Assembly: GCF_000276665.1 (NCBI RefSeq)
Contig: NW_004955447.1
Span: 10,992,655-11,056,654 of the forward strand
Length of the DNA: 64,000 bases
Direction of reading: 5' to 3'
Source of the DNA: Chinchilla lanigera
Lineage: Eukaryota; Chordata; Mammalia; Rodentia; Chinchillidae
Both the position numbers and the translations under genes were made by a program. The notes under the pieces were generated by a model. That model saw only the letters and a list, made by a program, of their open reading frames with translations. It was not told the DNA's origin and did no database searches. Below, piece after piece: positions 36,386 to 49,181 of the stretch (positions within the stretch are counted from its first letter, which is position 1; every line of letters begins with the position of its first letter).

Positions 36386-39300
36386 ATTGGTCCCAGCCTC
36401 TACATCAATGAAATAAACGTGCTGTCCTTCATGATATTATTGAGACCAAGCTTTGAGTGGGGTTTTATAAATCCATGTGTTGATTCTGAGGATATGATTA
36501 AAGTTATATGTAATTATTTGGCTCCAACATTTTAAAAAGTAAGCATAACACTCTTTGTAGTCATCAGCACTTAAAAAGTATTTTAAACACACTAAAATAT
36601 TACTTTCTAATAATTTTAATATTTGTTCTTATTTAAAGCAAATTTAACGGGACAGTGTGATAGCTTTTATTCTGCAGTCAAGGTTGGGCAAGGTGGCCAA
36701 TAGCAGAATGACATGAAGTGACCTGAAGCTAAAGTGTCAGTTTTTAAAAACTTTATTACCTTGGTTTCTTGGTTTTTGTGGAAAAAAATATCCTTGTTTT
36801 TCTCTTAGAAAATAAAGAACTGTTGAATGTGAAATTCTAGAGAAACATCTTGAGAGTCTGAGGGACCAAACAGGTGGAGACTGTGTTTGGACATAATTTT
36901 ATCTCCTTCCTGATTCCGAGAAGTAGCTCATGGCGTCTGCAGTCGATGTCAGCTGTGGCTTTATCAACCTGTGCCAAAAGGATCCTCATGTAGAAATATA
37001 TAGAAACTTTCCATTTCGGAAACAAGTTCCACATTGTCTTGTAAGATTTTGTGCCAGAAAAAAAATTGAATTCAATCCTTATCTATAGCACACCAAATAT
37101 AGGAAAAATCCTGCTTGATCATGGTAGAAAACATCATTTGTTGAAGTAGTGATAATCCTGGGCCTCTCCCAGCTCACCCTTTATAGCATGAGGCATATGC
37201 TTGGGTGTGAACCAACCCTTCTTACAAAAGGAGGCACTGACAACAGAGCACAGCACCTGACATTCCTGACCCCTTCGTGCCAGGTAAATCTGAAAACCCT
37301 GCCACGCTAATCCTTTTGTTTGCATCTCCCTTGCCTCATTGTGATGAGAGACAGATAGCGGGAAGCCTCAGCTATTGCGGCTGTCTTGGCAGGAGCACTT
37401 GGCTGCTCTGTTCTCTGGCTGCTCGCTCTGACTGTTGGCAGGCAGAGGACGAACAGGCTGCAGAATCGACCCCATTAGTGTCAGCCTCATCCCCTGTAAT
37501 GGGAGCCGCACTGGCCAAGACTAGGCAGCAGTCTCCGCCCCAGCCTCTGTGTAGTATGCCTCAGCCTAGCACAATATCAAGTTGGCAATAGAAAAGATGA
37601 TAGCATTGTGTTTGCCGCCACCTTTTGAAGAAAACCAGAACAAAGTCATTGGCAGTTGATGTCAGAATTGGGAAGAAAACACATTTTCTTACCAGTGAAA
37701 GGGGAAGATGGAGATATATCAACCCATTGAGCTCTAGCAGTGCCTTTTTAAAAACAGTACTGTTGGAGCTGTCGGTATCATGGTATAGTCCCAGTGCTCA
37801 AGAAAAAATGCCAGATGCATTTTGAACGGGATTATGTATGTGTATGTGAGAGGAAAAGAGAGAAAAAGAGACAGAAACAGAAAAAGGATGGTGAGAAACA
37901 CTCATATCTCACTTCACCAGGAAGGAGACATGTAAGGGAGAAAGGACCGGCAGAAATTTGTTTGCTGGAGGTGAAAGCTTTGAGACTGACGATACATGGT
38001 ACTTAGGATTTTGGATTCATAAAAGTCCTTGGGAATCAGTTGTTAAATTCTGCTTCACAAGGAGTTGATTTTGATGAGGTTTCATGGTTCATTACTATGA
38101 ATTAAAATTCCCAATAAGAGCCCACTAGAGGTTTGTACCCACTTATTCTGCCTTTCCATTTCAGGACACTTTTAATGTCAGAAAAAAATATATATGTAGA
38201 TTTGATGCTTTGGGCAATAATCCATAGTCACCAAATTACAAATATCAGCAAAAACCAATCAATCACTGCACTGTTCGTCATGACAGTGGTGCTGTACTCC
38301 CTGAAAGGAATGAGCAATAGACGAGAAGCATCTGAAGACAGTCAGCTTCCTCTGTGTTCTTCAGCAGTAACAGCACAGCTCCCGAAAGCGGAAGCCCCTG
38401 GACGTTCTCAGCTGTGTCTCTGGAATGCTCATCCTGACTGACGTACTCTAGTAAACCCTGACACCCTCTGGTTCAGCTGCTGCTTGACGAAGCACCTGTG
38501 TGTTTACCTGTGGGCTCCAGACTAACAACCCAAGCTTATAGAAATCAAAAGCAAACCCTGTTGTGTTCACAGTTCGTGTTTCCACCTAACTCCTTGTTCG
38601 GACACCCACTTGACATATTTGCTCAGATTTTATGGGCAGCTGCCACACTGGGTTCTTGTTTGTTTCCACACAAGTTATCTTTTTTCTTTAAGAAATATAA
38701 GTGCTGAGACCTACTTGTTTAATTATATGGGGCTCCTCTGGTGACTCTGAATAATAAAAGTTTTTAGTAGGAAGTTATAGGTCATAACGACAAACCAGAG
38801 TAGCTGTGCTACAAAGTAATTAAGACCCTCATTTGGACACTTCTGTGCTCAGAAGAATGAGCCTTAGCATACTTTGCCCTAAACGATCTCCATTTACTTC
38901 CTATTTCCTTCCTGTAGCTACTGAAACCAGGCAGAAGAGAGGAATTCTTGATTTTGTGGAGAAAGATATTTAGTTTGGACTCTTGAGGAGGGCCAAAAAA
39001 AGAATTTTTTAACTTTTGCCCCTTGAATTTGGGACCATTTACATCCATTATGGTTTCACCCGATTCAGGTCATTGGCTAAGGAACTGGAAGGCAATGAAC
39101 ATGACGGAAACTTTAGATTCTAACAGAGCTGCTTCTAAGGGTGTACGAGTATGGATGATCTGACCACAATGGAAAAGACTTCAGCAGAGATTTTTATTTC
39201 CTGTGTCAGCAGCCAATTCTTATAGAAATGTCACACTGTCCATCTGGAATTTAGTTTTGTGATAAGAACTGTGCCAAACAATCTCAGACTTACGAGCCAA

Positions 39301-39798
39301 GCAGATTACATCCTCCTCTGCCTTCTAAGAGGCTCCAAATACGGACTGTGAGACACTCGCAGAGTAAGGCACATTTGAACACGAAGCCCAGGACTTCCAA
39401 GCTCAACATTTAAGCTTGATTATTCCTCAGGCCCCTGCATCTTGTCCTTTCCTGTGATTCCCTCTAACACTTTTCATGTTTGTACTGTGACCTAGAAAAC
39501 ATCACAGATGTCTTGTGGGTCAACCTGCTAGAGATGTCCTGGAAGCCGTTTATTTTAGACAAAGTAACAGCATTGCTGTACAGAGACAAGGAAACTAATT
39601 CCCTCTCTGTCTCTGTCTGTCTCTGTCTCTCTCTCTTTCTCTTCCTGTCTCTAACACCAAAAGAATGTGTGCACACTTCAGCAATTCACAGCAGTCTATC
39701 TTACTAATAAATGCCTGGAAGTTAATGCTCACTACTCTGACCACCTCTTGTAATTGTAGAGGCCAAAGACAACTTGTGTTCATCTCATGATGTCTCAA
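36386..39798. other. unassigned; GC-richer patch at 37.1-37.6 kb
   Basis: No gene is supported. The region 37140-37600 is GC-richer than its surroundings with CpG at several sites (37360-37540) and contains a 104-codon plus-strand frame (37277-37591) rich in Ser, Ala and Pro with no recognised domain. A TC/TCTG-rich microsatellite lies at 39600-39652. Confidence 0.45.
39600..39652. repeat. TC/TCTG-rich simple repeat
   Basis: Imperfect run of CTCTGTCTCTGTCTGTCTCT-type units followed by CTCTCTCTTTCTC. Simple sequence; the frame reading through it on the minus strand (RERDRDRQRQ-type) is a by-product. Confidence 0.95.
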
Positions 39799-40135
39799 TA
39801 AGTTTATTATTTTTTAAAATTTATTTTAAAAGTAAAAGAAGGAAAACATATTAACAGACAGCCATTTACAAAATAGCATGAGAACAACACAAGCAATACT
39901 GAATTACAGACAAAGTGGTAGGAAATTAACAATGGCTGTTTTATTATATAGTGATATCTTCAAAGTGGTTTCTCAGAAAAACAAATAGAGACATGCAAGA
40001 TAGATCAAATAAGTAATCATTAACTGTTCCTTTCAGTAAGGTGATAGAAGTCAGTAGTACAATATGTTAGCTATCCTGTATATACATACATATGTAATTT
40101 CTCCTTCTTTCTATTCTCTTTTCCCACATCAATAA
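39799..40135 (-). repeat. L1 3' UTR
   Basis: Same 3' UTR family as 24633-24890 and 6150-6400: TTTAAAATTTATTTTAAAAG at the tail side, GGTAGGAAATTAACAATGGC, CATTAACTGTTCCTTTCAGT and GTACAATATGTTAGCTATCC, then the pyrimidine-rich tract. ORF2 does not follow; the next text is an older L1M. Confidence 0.85.
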
Positions 40136-40599
40136 GTTTAATATTAAAATATATACACAAGTTTTTCTTTTCCTGATACTTTTTGGTGATATCTGTCTGT
40201 CTGTCTATCTCCCTGTCTATCCATTGGCACCTCATCTCATGAATTTAATTTTTCCACAATTGTGGAAAACACTGCCACTCCTGCGTTCATGCAGGATAGA
40301 TAGCTGTGGTCCTAGTCATCATCTAATGCAGAGTTCACAAACAAAAAAGAAAATTTGTTAAATGTTTCCATTTGCAAACCAAATTATTGACAAACGAAGG
40401 TGCCAGGACCACTGTGTATACAGAATTTGCGCCCCCTCTTAGCCACTTTCAGTACTTTGTAGATACAAAAATGAATAGCTAAAAATAATCTAACATGGAG
40501 TTTTATAAAACACTCGATAGCTATCTTCTGCCTTTCATATAAAACTGTAATAAAAGGGAGTTTAAATCATAAATGACTTTGCCTTGCTATTGTATATAT
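40136..40599. other. spacer, short tetranucleotide run
   Basis: Contains a TCTG/TCTA run (40192-40220). Otherwise unassigned. Confidence 0.45.
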
Positions 40600-41660
40600 T
40601 ATGTGATCACAGTAATAGTTCCTTCCTCATTTTTAAACACTGCTTCAAAACTTCTTCCATGTTATAGACTGAATCAAAAGCTTTGTAAATTACTCAACAT
40701 TACTACAATGTACACACAACACAGGAAATGTCCATTTTTTGGCTGAGCACTTGTTTTCCGGTTTATGACTGTTATGAATAAAGTGGTTATAAATATTTCT
40801 GTCCAGCTGTTTTTGTATACATGCATCTTTATTTCTCCTGGGAAAATACATATGACCTAAACATATTGGGGCTTCAAGAAGGAGGATGAATAGCCAGTTT
40901 TTTGAAGTAATACAATGTTATGATATTATACTGCCATAGATAGTTGAGTGTTTAATTTTGAAGATGTGCAATTTAACATTTTATTTTATGGTTTTAATTT
41001 TTAGCATATTCTCAAGGAAATTGGTGCTGACTTCAATGTCATGAAGTTATTCTTATCTCTATATCCTCCAAAACTTTACATTTTTATCATTTATAGTTAA
41101 ATCTGTGATGACCTTCAAATTCATTTTTATATATTAGGAAGAGCTTATAATTTATCTTATTTATATATTTATCCAGTTGTTATAGTATCATTAGCTGATT
41201 TATTTCCCCCTACTGAGCTGCTTTGTAGTTTGATGAAAAAATCAAGATTCGGCAAATTATATTCCTTAACTGTTTATGTTTGTTGCAATACTTTCCTCCT
41301 TAGACCAAAATGACACTATATGATTACAATACTTTTTAGAAAATATTTAAATTCAGGCAGTGACAATTTTCCAGACAGGTTTTTCTTTAAAAGTAGCTTT
41401 GGTTAAACTAGATCTCCCCACTTCTATATAAATTTTAAATCAGCTTCTGAATTGTTACCAAAATCTTTATTGGGCTTTGATTAGAACTACATTGAAACAT
41501 AGATTGGTGTGGGCAAAATGACAAATCAACAATATTGTCTTACAATTAATAAATATGGTATATTTTTCCATTTTGTTTGATCATCTTTAATTTTTCTTGT
41601 GTTGTTTTTAGAGTAGGTTGACTTGTCTTTTATTAACTTCTTGAGTGCTTTATGTGAGCT
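40600..41660 (-). repeat. L1M-class LINE body
   Basis: Antisense ORF2 text in the L1M order: 'ttgactgttatgaataaagt'-like, 'aactttacatttttatcatt', 'ctatataaattttaaatcag', 'attgggctttgattagaact', 'gggcaaaatgacaaatcaac' and 'ttttccattttgtttgatca'. Heavily decayed. Confidence 0.65.
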
Positions 41661-41662
41661 TT

Positions 41663-41730
41663 TAATCTTTCTTTCTCTCTTCCTTCCTTTCTCCCTTCCT
41701 TTCTCTTTATTTCTCTCTCTCTCTCTTTTC
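41663..41730. repeat. pyrimidine simple repeat
   Basis: CTTTCTTTCTCTCTTCCTTC, then CCTTCCTTTCTC, ending CTCTCTCTCTCTTTTC. Marks the end of the L1M on this side. Confidence 0.95.
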
Positions 41731-41869
41731 ACAATCCAATGACTAAAAGCAATTTTCTCATGAGTTTTGTCTAGTGTTTTTTTTTTTTCTTTCCAGCAGC
41801 TTATGTTTCAAGCAGAAACATTCCTTGTGGCCAGAAGTAAATCTGCTAGGTTAATCTCTTTGTGAGAAA

Positions 41870-42115
41870 ACAATTTGAGGTGAGCCGGTATTCAAAACCT
41901 GCGCTGGGCCGCCCCTCCATTGCAGCTAAAGGCCGTACAAGTCCTCAGCGTGTTCTACACGGTTCGGCCACTGTGCGTCTTCTGCGGACCTCACGGCCCT
42001 GCTTCCTGCTGTTGCCAGTCATGATAAACTCTGGTCATGATAAACTCATTGTCCCTCCTGGAAATTTCCGGGAAAAATCCAGTGGGTTCTTTATCCAGTG
42101 TTCTTTCCATCTGTA
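41870..42115. other. CpG-rich patch of unknown origin
   Basis: About ten CpG in 125 bases (41880-42010) in an otherwise CpG-depleted window. It overlaps an 85-codon frame (41862-42119, plus strand) with no recognised motif. A 15-16 base tandem duplication (GTCATGATAAACTC twice) lies at 42018-42048. Could be a decayed processed copy or an LTR; not assigned. Confidence 0.5.
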
Positions 42116-42799
42116 CTAATTTTACTCTGCCTCCCTCCTCTTTCCTCCTTGTATAAATTTTAGCCTATGCAAGGGGTCTACCCTGACGACCCTATCTAAC
42201 ACTGTACACTGGTCCGTGGTAGTACCTGGAAAAAACAATCCTCGTTCCCTCACTCTATTTCTTTTTTCTAGTAACACCCTTGCCCCACTTCTAACAGACT
42301 TGCAACTTACTTTTCTATGTTCATTCTTTAATCGTGTGGTGTATTTGCTCGGGCCTTACCACCCTCTAAACTTTTCACAGTGCTTCCGTTCTTATCAAAT
42401 TGCCATTTCTGCATCGTTAGGGCTTTCTTCCCGAATTGTGGGAAGCTGTTCCCCTGTGGCAGGCTGACTGGAGGAGCTAACACCTTCGCCTTCTCTCTCC
42501 ATCAATGACTCACAGGAGTTAGTCCATAAATACTCCTGTTCTTTCGGGCCTGTGTTGCAAATTTCTCAAGGCTGTGTCTTTAATTATTTTTCCAAAAATT
42601 TCCACTCAATATTAAGTGAAAATTGCCCACCATGTGACCTAATAATGCATAATTAATGGCTACATTTCTATCCGTAATTCATCTGCCAGCTTTGGTAACT
42701 TCAAATAAGGTTCTTCTAAGTAAATTATTCGCATTCAAATCCTCTATTCAAGATCTTTCTCTGAGATAATCTGAACTAAGGCATCAATCTGGTGGTATA
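42116..42799. other. unassigned DNA
   Basis: C/T-rich, moderately GC-richer than its surroundings; no gene recognised. Confidence 0.45.
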
Positions 42800-42925
42800 A
42801 GGTCCATGAAGGTAGGGCTCTTCCATTTCTTAAAATTTTTATTACTCTTAGTTGCTTCAAATGTCTGCAAAAATGTCAAGTACAGGGTATGTGTGCAAAT
42901 GTTTGTAGAGTGAATTAATGAACTT
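42800..42925 (+). repeat. L2 3' end
   Basis: 'aaggtccatgaaggtagggc' followed by 'aaaaatgtcaagtacagggt' and 'gagtgaattaatgaac' corresponds to the L2 terminus (CTCCATGAGGGCAGGG... GAATGAATGAA type). Short and diverged. Confidence 0.55.
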
Positions 42926-44339
42926 AGTAAATACTTTTTGTAAGTGCTTTCCAGTTAATGATACAAAAAGTGATTGAGTTTTCATTATTTAGGTTTCAAA
43001 TTATTAATTATTAATTCTGTATTTGTAAAATTTATTCTTATTGCTATTTCTATTATAAAACATTTTAGTAATTAGTAGTTTTTCACTTTAAGGGATTTTT
43101 GTGATTAACATATTTTATGAATCAATGTGTTCTTTTAAATTTTCCTTTTGTGAACTTAATTTTCTAACAATTATCTTTTTCAAATATTTTCTCTTGTTAG
43201 TTGTGAATCTTTGATTCATTAGGACAACTGATCCATTTTGTAACTATCCTTAAATCTATAATAAAAATATTAGTTTATGCAATAAATTAGTAGAATATTA
43301 TAGTATTATGAATAAAATATTGTGCATAAAACAAAAATAAAACTTTTTTCTTGTTTCCTAAAATCTATTTTTATTTATTTAAGATTAGTTTTCTTCTCCT
43401 TTGATATTGATAACAGTTCTCCCAGTACTCTTTTGAATATGTTAAGCCATATTTTGAAGAAAGAATAGCCATTTGCTGTGTAGAATAAGAAAGAAAAGAA
43501 TTTTCCAGCAAATGGAATCAAATGGTAGAAGTCAAAAATATGAGTAAAAAAGGAGTGAAACTCCCGGCCTATAAGTTATTCAGCACACTGTTGGAAGAAC
43601 GAGTTTGAAACACTATATTTAGTTCTGGACACCTGTTTTATCACTCTATCATGTCTTGTAAAGGAACTGATAGTGGTGTGACAGAGACAGTCCTTATGCT
43701 CCCTTACACCTTCTAGTTTTCCTTGCTATTATGTTAAAATTGCATGTTTTATTCTGTACTGAGAAAAAAACAGAAATAACTCAGTAGGTCAGGTCTCAGG
43801 GTAAAGTTGGCAGCATGCAATTCCTTCCTTCCTTCTGATTTTCGTCTGAGCAGGAGTCAGACACCCTGGTGAGCTGCAAGGGGCAGAAACTGCATGGTCT
43901 TAGGACTGTATAGGTAGAGTCCTGGACAATCTGTGTGGGTCACGTATTAAGAGGGAAAAATAAATCATTGTTGGGTTTGATTTCTTAGATATAGAGAACA
44001 TCTTTCAGCCACAGAGTTTACCTATCATGATTAACACTGTATCTGAACACGCCAAATTATAAGAGAATTCATTATCCTTGTCTCCTGCTCTATTCTCCTA
44101 CCAAATTCTCTAATTTCAGTGTCTGTTTCTTAGCCTCACCAAAGTGATCTGAGGATTAAATAAATGAATATATTTTTAGTACTTAAAGTACTTAAAGTTT
44201 AGTACTTAAAGTTTAACAACTTTTCATTCAGTATTTGAGATTATTATTTTTTATTGTTATGAGTAATTTGCCTATTTTGTTTAGAACTCATTCTCATTTA
44301 ACTAATTATAAATATACGCATTCTATCTTCTAAATTCAG
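42926..44339. other. unassigned AT-rich DNA
   Basis: No gene. Very AT-rich to about 43400, then mixed. A short local repeat of AGTACTTAAAGT occurs at 44175-44215. Confidence 0.5.
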
Positions 44340-45010
44340 CATTAAATCAGGCTCACTTCCATTTCCTCTCCAGCACCTTAGTTCAAGCTTGACTTAGTCC
44401 ATTCTAATAGTCTTATAACTGGTATTCCTTCCAATGTAAAATTTATTTTCTTATTACACATCCAATCATATTCCTTTCAAACTTAAATTGCTGCATGCTT
44501 TCCTATGGTGTGTTAAGACTAAATTTTCACCTCTGGTTTTATGTGGCTTAAACCTCCTCAAACATGATCTTATAACATTTTCTTATGGACCTTTTTCTCT
44601 ATATCTGCTATGTTTCTTTCCCAAAGCATACCTCAATTTCCTTTGCTTCTGTGCTTTATTGGGGTAGTAGCTTTAGGCATTATATCAAATTTCCAAATTT
44701 CATTTAAGTACCAACTCAAAAATTACCTCTTCCTGGGGGCTGGGGATTCAGCTCAGCGGCAAAGCGCCTGCCTGGCAAGTGCAAGGTCATGAGTTTGGTT
44801 GCCGGTACCGGAGAAAAAGCCAAAAAAAAAAAAAAAAAAAAAAAAAATTACCTCTTCCTAAGGACCTTCCATGCTTTTCTTAGTCAAAAGAAACCATTTA
44901 TTCTCCTGATTTTTTAAGGCACATTGCATCTTCTCATATTAAATCTATATATTATCACATCTATGACAAGATGCATACTTATTTTTGTTTATTATAATCA
45001 CTTAATATGT
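44340..45010 (+). repeat. L2 LINE fragment, split by an ID
   Basis: Sense L2 3' region: 'ccagcaccttagttcaagct', 'ttcccaaagcatacctcaat', 'agtaccaactcaaaaattac' and CTCTTCCT, then, after the ID, 'aaggaccttccatgcttttc'. The L2 phrase 'acctcttccaggaagccttcc' is recognisable across the break. Confidence 0.65.
44735..44842 (+). repeat. ID-type SINE, perfect duplication
   Basis: GGGGCTGGGGATTCAGCTCA start, CATGAGTTTGGTTGCCGGTA B-box region with one change, then a pure A tail of about 26 after AGCC. Perfect 17-base duplication AAAAATTACCTCTTCCT at 44718-44734 and 44843-44859 (the first As may belong to the tail). The uninterrupted tail and intact flank mark it as recent. Confidence 0.97.
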
Positions 45011-46853
45011 CATCCTGAATTTCCTGAGTTAACAATATATATGTCCTGGATATGTCCAAATCCAAAAATTATATGTTAGAGATTTACATGCCAAGTGCTG
45101 CAAAATCTGTTCTTCCTTTACAGAATGTACCTATTGTTTATTTATCTACTTGGGCTTATTTTTTAATTGAAGTCATTGAATTGTGTCCAATGAATTTTAT
45201 TAGTTATTAAATAAAACATTCATGTTATCTGTGACATTCATCCCATTACTAACTAAACAAAAAATGAATGACAGAGTTCAGTTTCTTATGGGGAAAGTGC
45301 TATAAGAAATACATTCATAAAGACAACATGAAATAGCACAGATTAGTGAAAAGGTGACCCGGGCATCAAAGAAAAACACAGCTACACTTGGGGAAGTATG
45401 AAGTGTGGAACATACTCTGAAGAGCTGTAAGTAAAAATGTTAACAGAAATCCATGAAAGAACAAGAAAGTAATGAGTCTTTTAAGAACTAAAGAAACATG
45501 ATAAATTGTGATACTGTAGAAACCACAAGTACTGAAATGGAGAATAATCTTCAAAACCAAATGAAAACACATGTAGTGATTCTGGCGGCCATACTGGTTA
45601 GAGAACTGTGTCATTAGTAGATTCTTCTTGCTGGTGAAGAAAAGAATAAGGAAAGAAGTATACTTTCCCATGAAAATTAAAAGGGCATGTCCGTACATGG
45701 TGGTCTACCTTTGGGCCATCCACAGGGACAAGAAGCTATAACTAAGCAAATGTTCCTGCATCCTCAGGGAGGCAGCCTCTGTCTCACGACTGCCTCTCAA
45801 GCAAGGATTTGGAAGCCACAGGTCATTAAAGACAAACCTTGTCCTGACCATGTTTTCCGTTACCAAGAGAGTCTATGAATTACACAGCAGAGAGGTGTGT
45901 GTTCGTGCTTACTGAAGACACTCAAGTTTGGTCACATATGGTTTTCCAACACCTGAGCTTAGCCATGGTAACTCTTTAGAATGTCCCAAAGGGATGGTCC
46001 TTCCCACAAGAGTAGCTTAAGGTATTCCCACTATGGTATAAATCTTACTGTTCTCCTTCTTAGATTTATCAGAAACAATAAGAACATTAACTCTTGGTCT
46101 ACGAAGCTTGGCCTGATCCCAACACACAAGACGTGCACGGAGTGCCACACTCCATGGTCTCTGAAGTAATGGAGCTGTCAAACCTGGGCCAGGCGTTCCC
46201 CGGGACTGAGTTTATCAGTGCAACCTGGTAGCAATGGGCACACTGTGCTGTCATTTCTGTTCTTCCCGATCTAAATAAGGTGGAGTCATACCCTTCACTG
46301 AGAAGGAGTTACAGGCACGGGCCTGCACGAGCAGGCCAGCACTTGCTGACTTCCTGATCTTGCTTTTCCCTAGTGTTCATGGCCTTGAGGGTCGTCCTGC
46401 CCACTACAGCTGTTCTGTGTTGGAGAGACCCACTGATCAGAAAATGTATACAGACACCAAACCCAGTCCTAATAAGGAGTTCATAGATTTTTAAATTGAC
46501 TTCTGATTATTACCAAATTACATAAATCTCCTAGACCAAACCAAGCTGCCTTTTCTATGAATTTCCGGAAGATACTAATTAAGGCCTGTTCAAGTACCCG
46601 ATCCTGTTTTCCCCTCTACCATGAACAGATACAGCTATGTACATCTGCATTTTGTTCCTCAACCTGGCAGGAGAGTTCCAGGGCGATGACACTCTTTTAA
46701 GCATTAGAAATGGAAAGCTGAGTAAAGCATGCAAGGTTTTATGCTAAAGATTGTATTTAATGAGTAAAGATTGATAATAAACAAATAAATATGGTATATT
46801 AGGTGGAAAAGAAAGGACTTCCTAAGACGGTCACATTTGAAGCTGTTTCCTAC
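45011..46853. other. unassigned; GC-richer from 45.7 to 46.5 kb
   Basis: No gene is supported. The part 45690-46480 is GC-richer than average with short frames on the plus strand (45687-45878, 45981-46169) that I cannot match to any protein. It may be a diverged LTR or old pseudogene; left unassigned. Confidence 0.45.
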
Positions 46854-46942
46854 ATTTTTTTCTTTTTGGTACCAGGAATCGAACTTAGGACCTTGCACTT
46901 GACAGGCAGGTGCTGTGCCGCTGAGCTGTATCCCCAGCTCAA
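46854..46942 (-). repeat. ID-type SINE
   Basis: TTTTTGGTACCAGGAATCGA, GACCTTGCACTTGACAGGCA and GAGCTGTATCCCCAGCTC. Flanked by GTTTCCTAC (46845-46853) and GTCTCCTAC (46943-46951), one mismatch. Confidence 0.94.
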
Positions 46943-46954
46943 GTCTCCTACGTT

Positions 46955-47930
46955 TTGACGAGGAAATGACTAATGTTCTAGAAATCCCTGAGATGGTATT
47001 TCTATGTCTGAAAACCCGAAAGAAAGATCAACACTGTTAGAGTGTGTAGAGAGAGCGGCAGAGCGGTGTAAGATATAATGTGATGTTGGCAGGGCACAAG
47101 CTCTGAGGTTTATATTTTTTTCCAAGTGTAGTGGGAAGCCTTGAGTTGATTTTAAAGGGAGGAGCATTACAATCTGACTTGTGTTTTGAAAAGATCTCAC
47201 TGCTTGCTGTGCTGAGAGTGCATTGGAAGAGGGCAAGAGTAGAAGCAGACAGACCCGTGAGAAGTCGCTTGGAGAAATTTAGAGAATGAGAACAGTAAAC
47301 GATGCTATGTGGTCAAATTCTGCGGCATTGTTGGAGAGTGGCAACGGGAGGATACATACATTTCTTTTCAGACGTGTTAAATATAGGATGCCTATTGGAA
47401 ACCAAAGCTGATTGGTCAAACAGATATTGGAGCCTGAGTGCAATTCAAAGAAGCTCCTAGGGCCAAATGTGTACATTTGGAAGTCAAAGGCATATCAGCG
47501 TATTCAAAACAATGAGCTAAATGAAATTGTGCAGGGAAAGATGAAGAAAAGAACAGGCCCCAAGTCAAAAGCAGGAGCATAATGAAACATCTAGTGGAAG
47601 TGCAGAATGCACCAAAGGAGGAGACTGAAAGGGAACAGTAGTAGGGAGGGAAGGAGGAGACAGATTAAGGAGGAATACAAAATATTCAGCAAAAAAAAAA
47701 AGCCACGGAAAATATCAAAAAGAATTAAGAGAAAGAAATGATGCCCAGTTTTGTCCAATCTTTCTGAGCAGTTAAAGAAGAGACCTCAGAATGAATAGGG
47801 AGAGCAGTAGAGTAGTGTTTATTACACTGAAGAGTGCTTCCAGACCATCGGCAGTGCCCCCGGAGAGATCAAATGATGTTGCAGAAAAGGAAGTCATTGC
47901 AAAAGTTTATTTAAAATATTTTAGGGAGTT
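46955..47930 (-). repeat. L2 LINE, about 1 kb
   Basis: Long antisense L2 stretch: 'gtgggaagccttgagttgat', 'ttttaaagggaggagcatta', 'caatctgacttgtgttttga', 'agagtgcattggaagagggc' and 'aagagtagaagcagacagac' match the L2 ORF2 3' half in order. Further along, 'agaagagaagaggcc'-type text and 'gagagatcaaatgatgttgc' match the block upstream of it. One of the longer and clearer L2 copies here. Confidence 0.85.
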
Positions 47931-49181
47931 GTTTGAATTGATCATTTTGATGTTATGCACTAGAGCAAGAACAAACACTGAAATTGGCAGCCTGTGAAAA
48001 ACAATCCCATGATAACAACACTGCAAAAGTGAGCTGATGTGATTCCCCACAGTTTCACAGTAGTAGACACTGTGACTGGTTGGTTGGCACTGATTAGTTT
48101 ATCATTATTGTTCTAAAGAGTAGTAAATTATGGGAGGAAATTAATAGAGATGTGCTAAGTATACCCTGTATACCTTTCCTTGGAATTGGAAAATAGCTAG
48201 CAATGTATGTAGTATGTTGCAATTTTACAGATTAAGGAAATATAAAAAAATACAAGTTGAAAACTTTCCTATGCTCACTCACTTTTTGGTAGGTGAACTT
48301 AGGTTTGAACTTCATTCTGCCTGATTTGTCAATCTGGAAATTTTTTTCTCCTTTGTCAATGACTATGTTTCTCACTATGAAATATAAGTATACAAGCCAA
48401 TATATTTGATTCAATTTGAAAGCTTTATACTAGAAGAAACTAAAATACTTTTCATCTTAAGAGAATATCATATACAGGAAGAAATACGTTTAAAATCTCT
48501 AGCATCTTAAAAGCGCAATAACACTCTTTTGTTGTAAAACTAATATATGATGAAAAGCCATATCTGGAGCTTTTCTCAAAAACTTAACATGCCTGTAATC
48601 TTAGACAAATTGACTCTCAGAGCCTGATCTCCTCATTGGCAAAAGTTTCTAATAACTTTAGACTCTGTGAAATTTAAATTAAAGATATTTTGACACTGGA
48701 TAGGGGCATAATGTGCTGTTCTTCAGTACTTAAATATAAGGCAATACTTTGAGAATAAAATAATAAAAATACACATAGAAGTAAAATTTATCATGGGAAG
48801 AATATTCTAATAAATAGGAGCTGAATGGTTGTGGGTATTTACTGGAAAATGCCAAATTCAATCAAGATGAAGACATTTCAGTTTGCATCCTTTATTTAAA
48901 ATACAAAAACTTGACAGAGGGAAATCGTCCACATAATGATTTGAAGAGTTAGCAAAAGTGCTTAGCGTCGTAATTTTCAGGATAATCCATGAAAGCTGAT
49001 CTGAGTGCTCTGGGCATGAGGCTGCACCTGTTACTGAAGAGTTAGGGAGAGTTTGGCGGGCTTGTTTATTCATTTCATCTTTAAGGAAATAGAAATCTAA
49101 CCTTTACAGTCATTTTGTTTTATTTTATTCAAAGTAGAGAAATAAATATTGAGTAAGTTCAAGTTAAAAATAGGTAACATA
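47931..49181. other. unassigned AT-rich DNA
   Basis: No gene and no nameable repeat. Confidence 0.5.

Noticed and set aside
45366..45698. 110-codon minus-strand frame rich in Phe and Leu
   Set aside because: Hydrophobic by composition of T-rich DNA; no signal-peptide or domain logic and no supporting gene signals.
45687..46480. Possible processed pseudogene in a GC-richer stretch
   Set aside because: No recognisable protein in any frame, no poly(A) tail or duplication; left unassigned.
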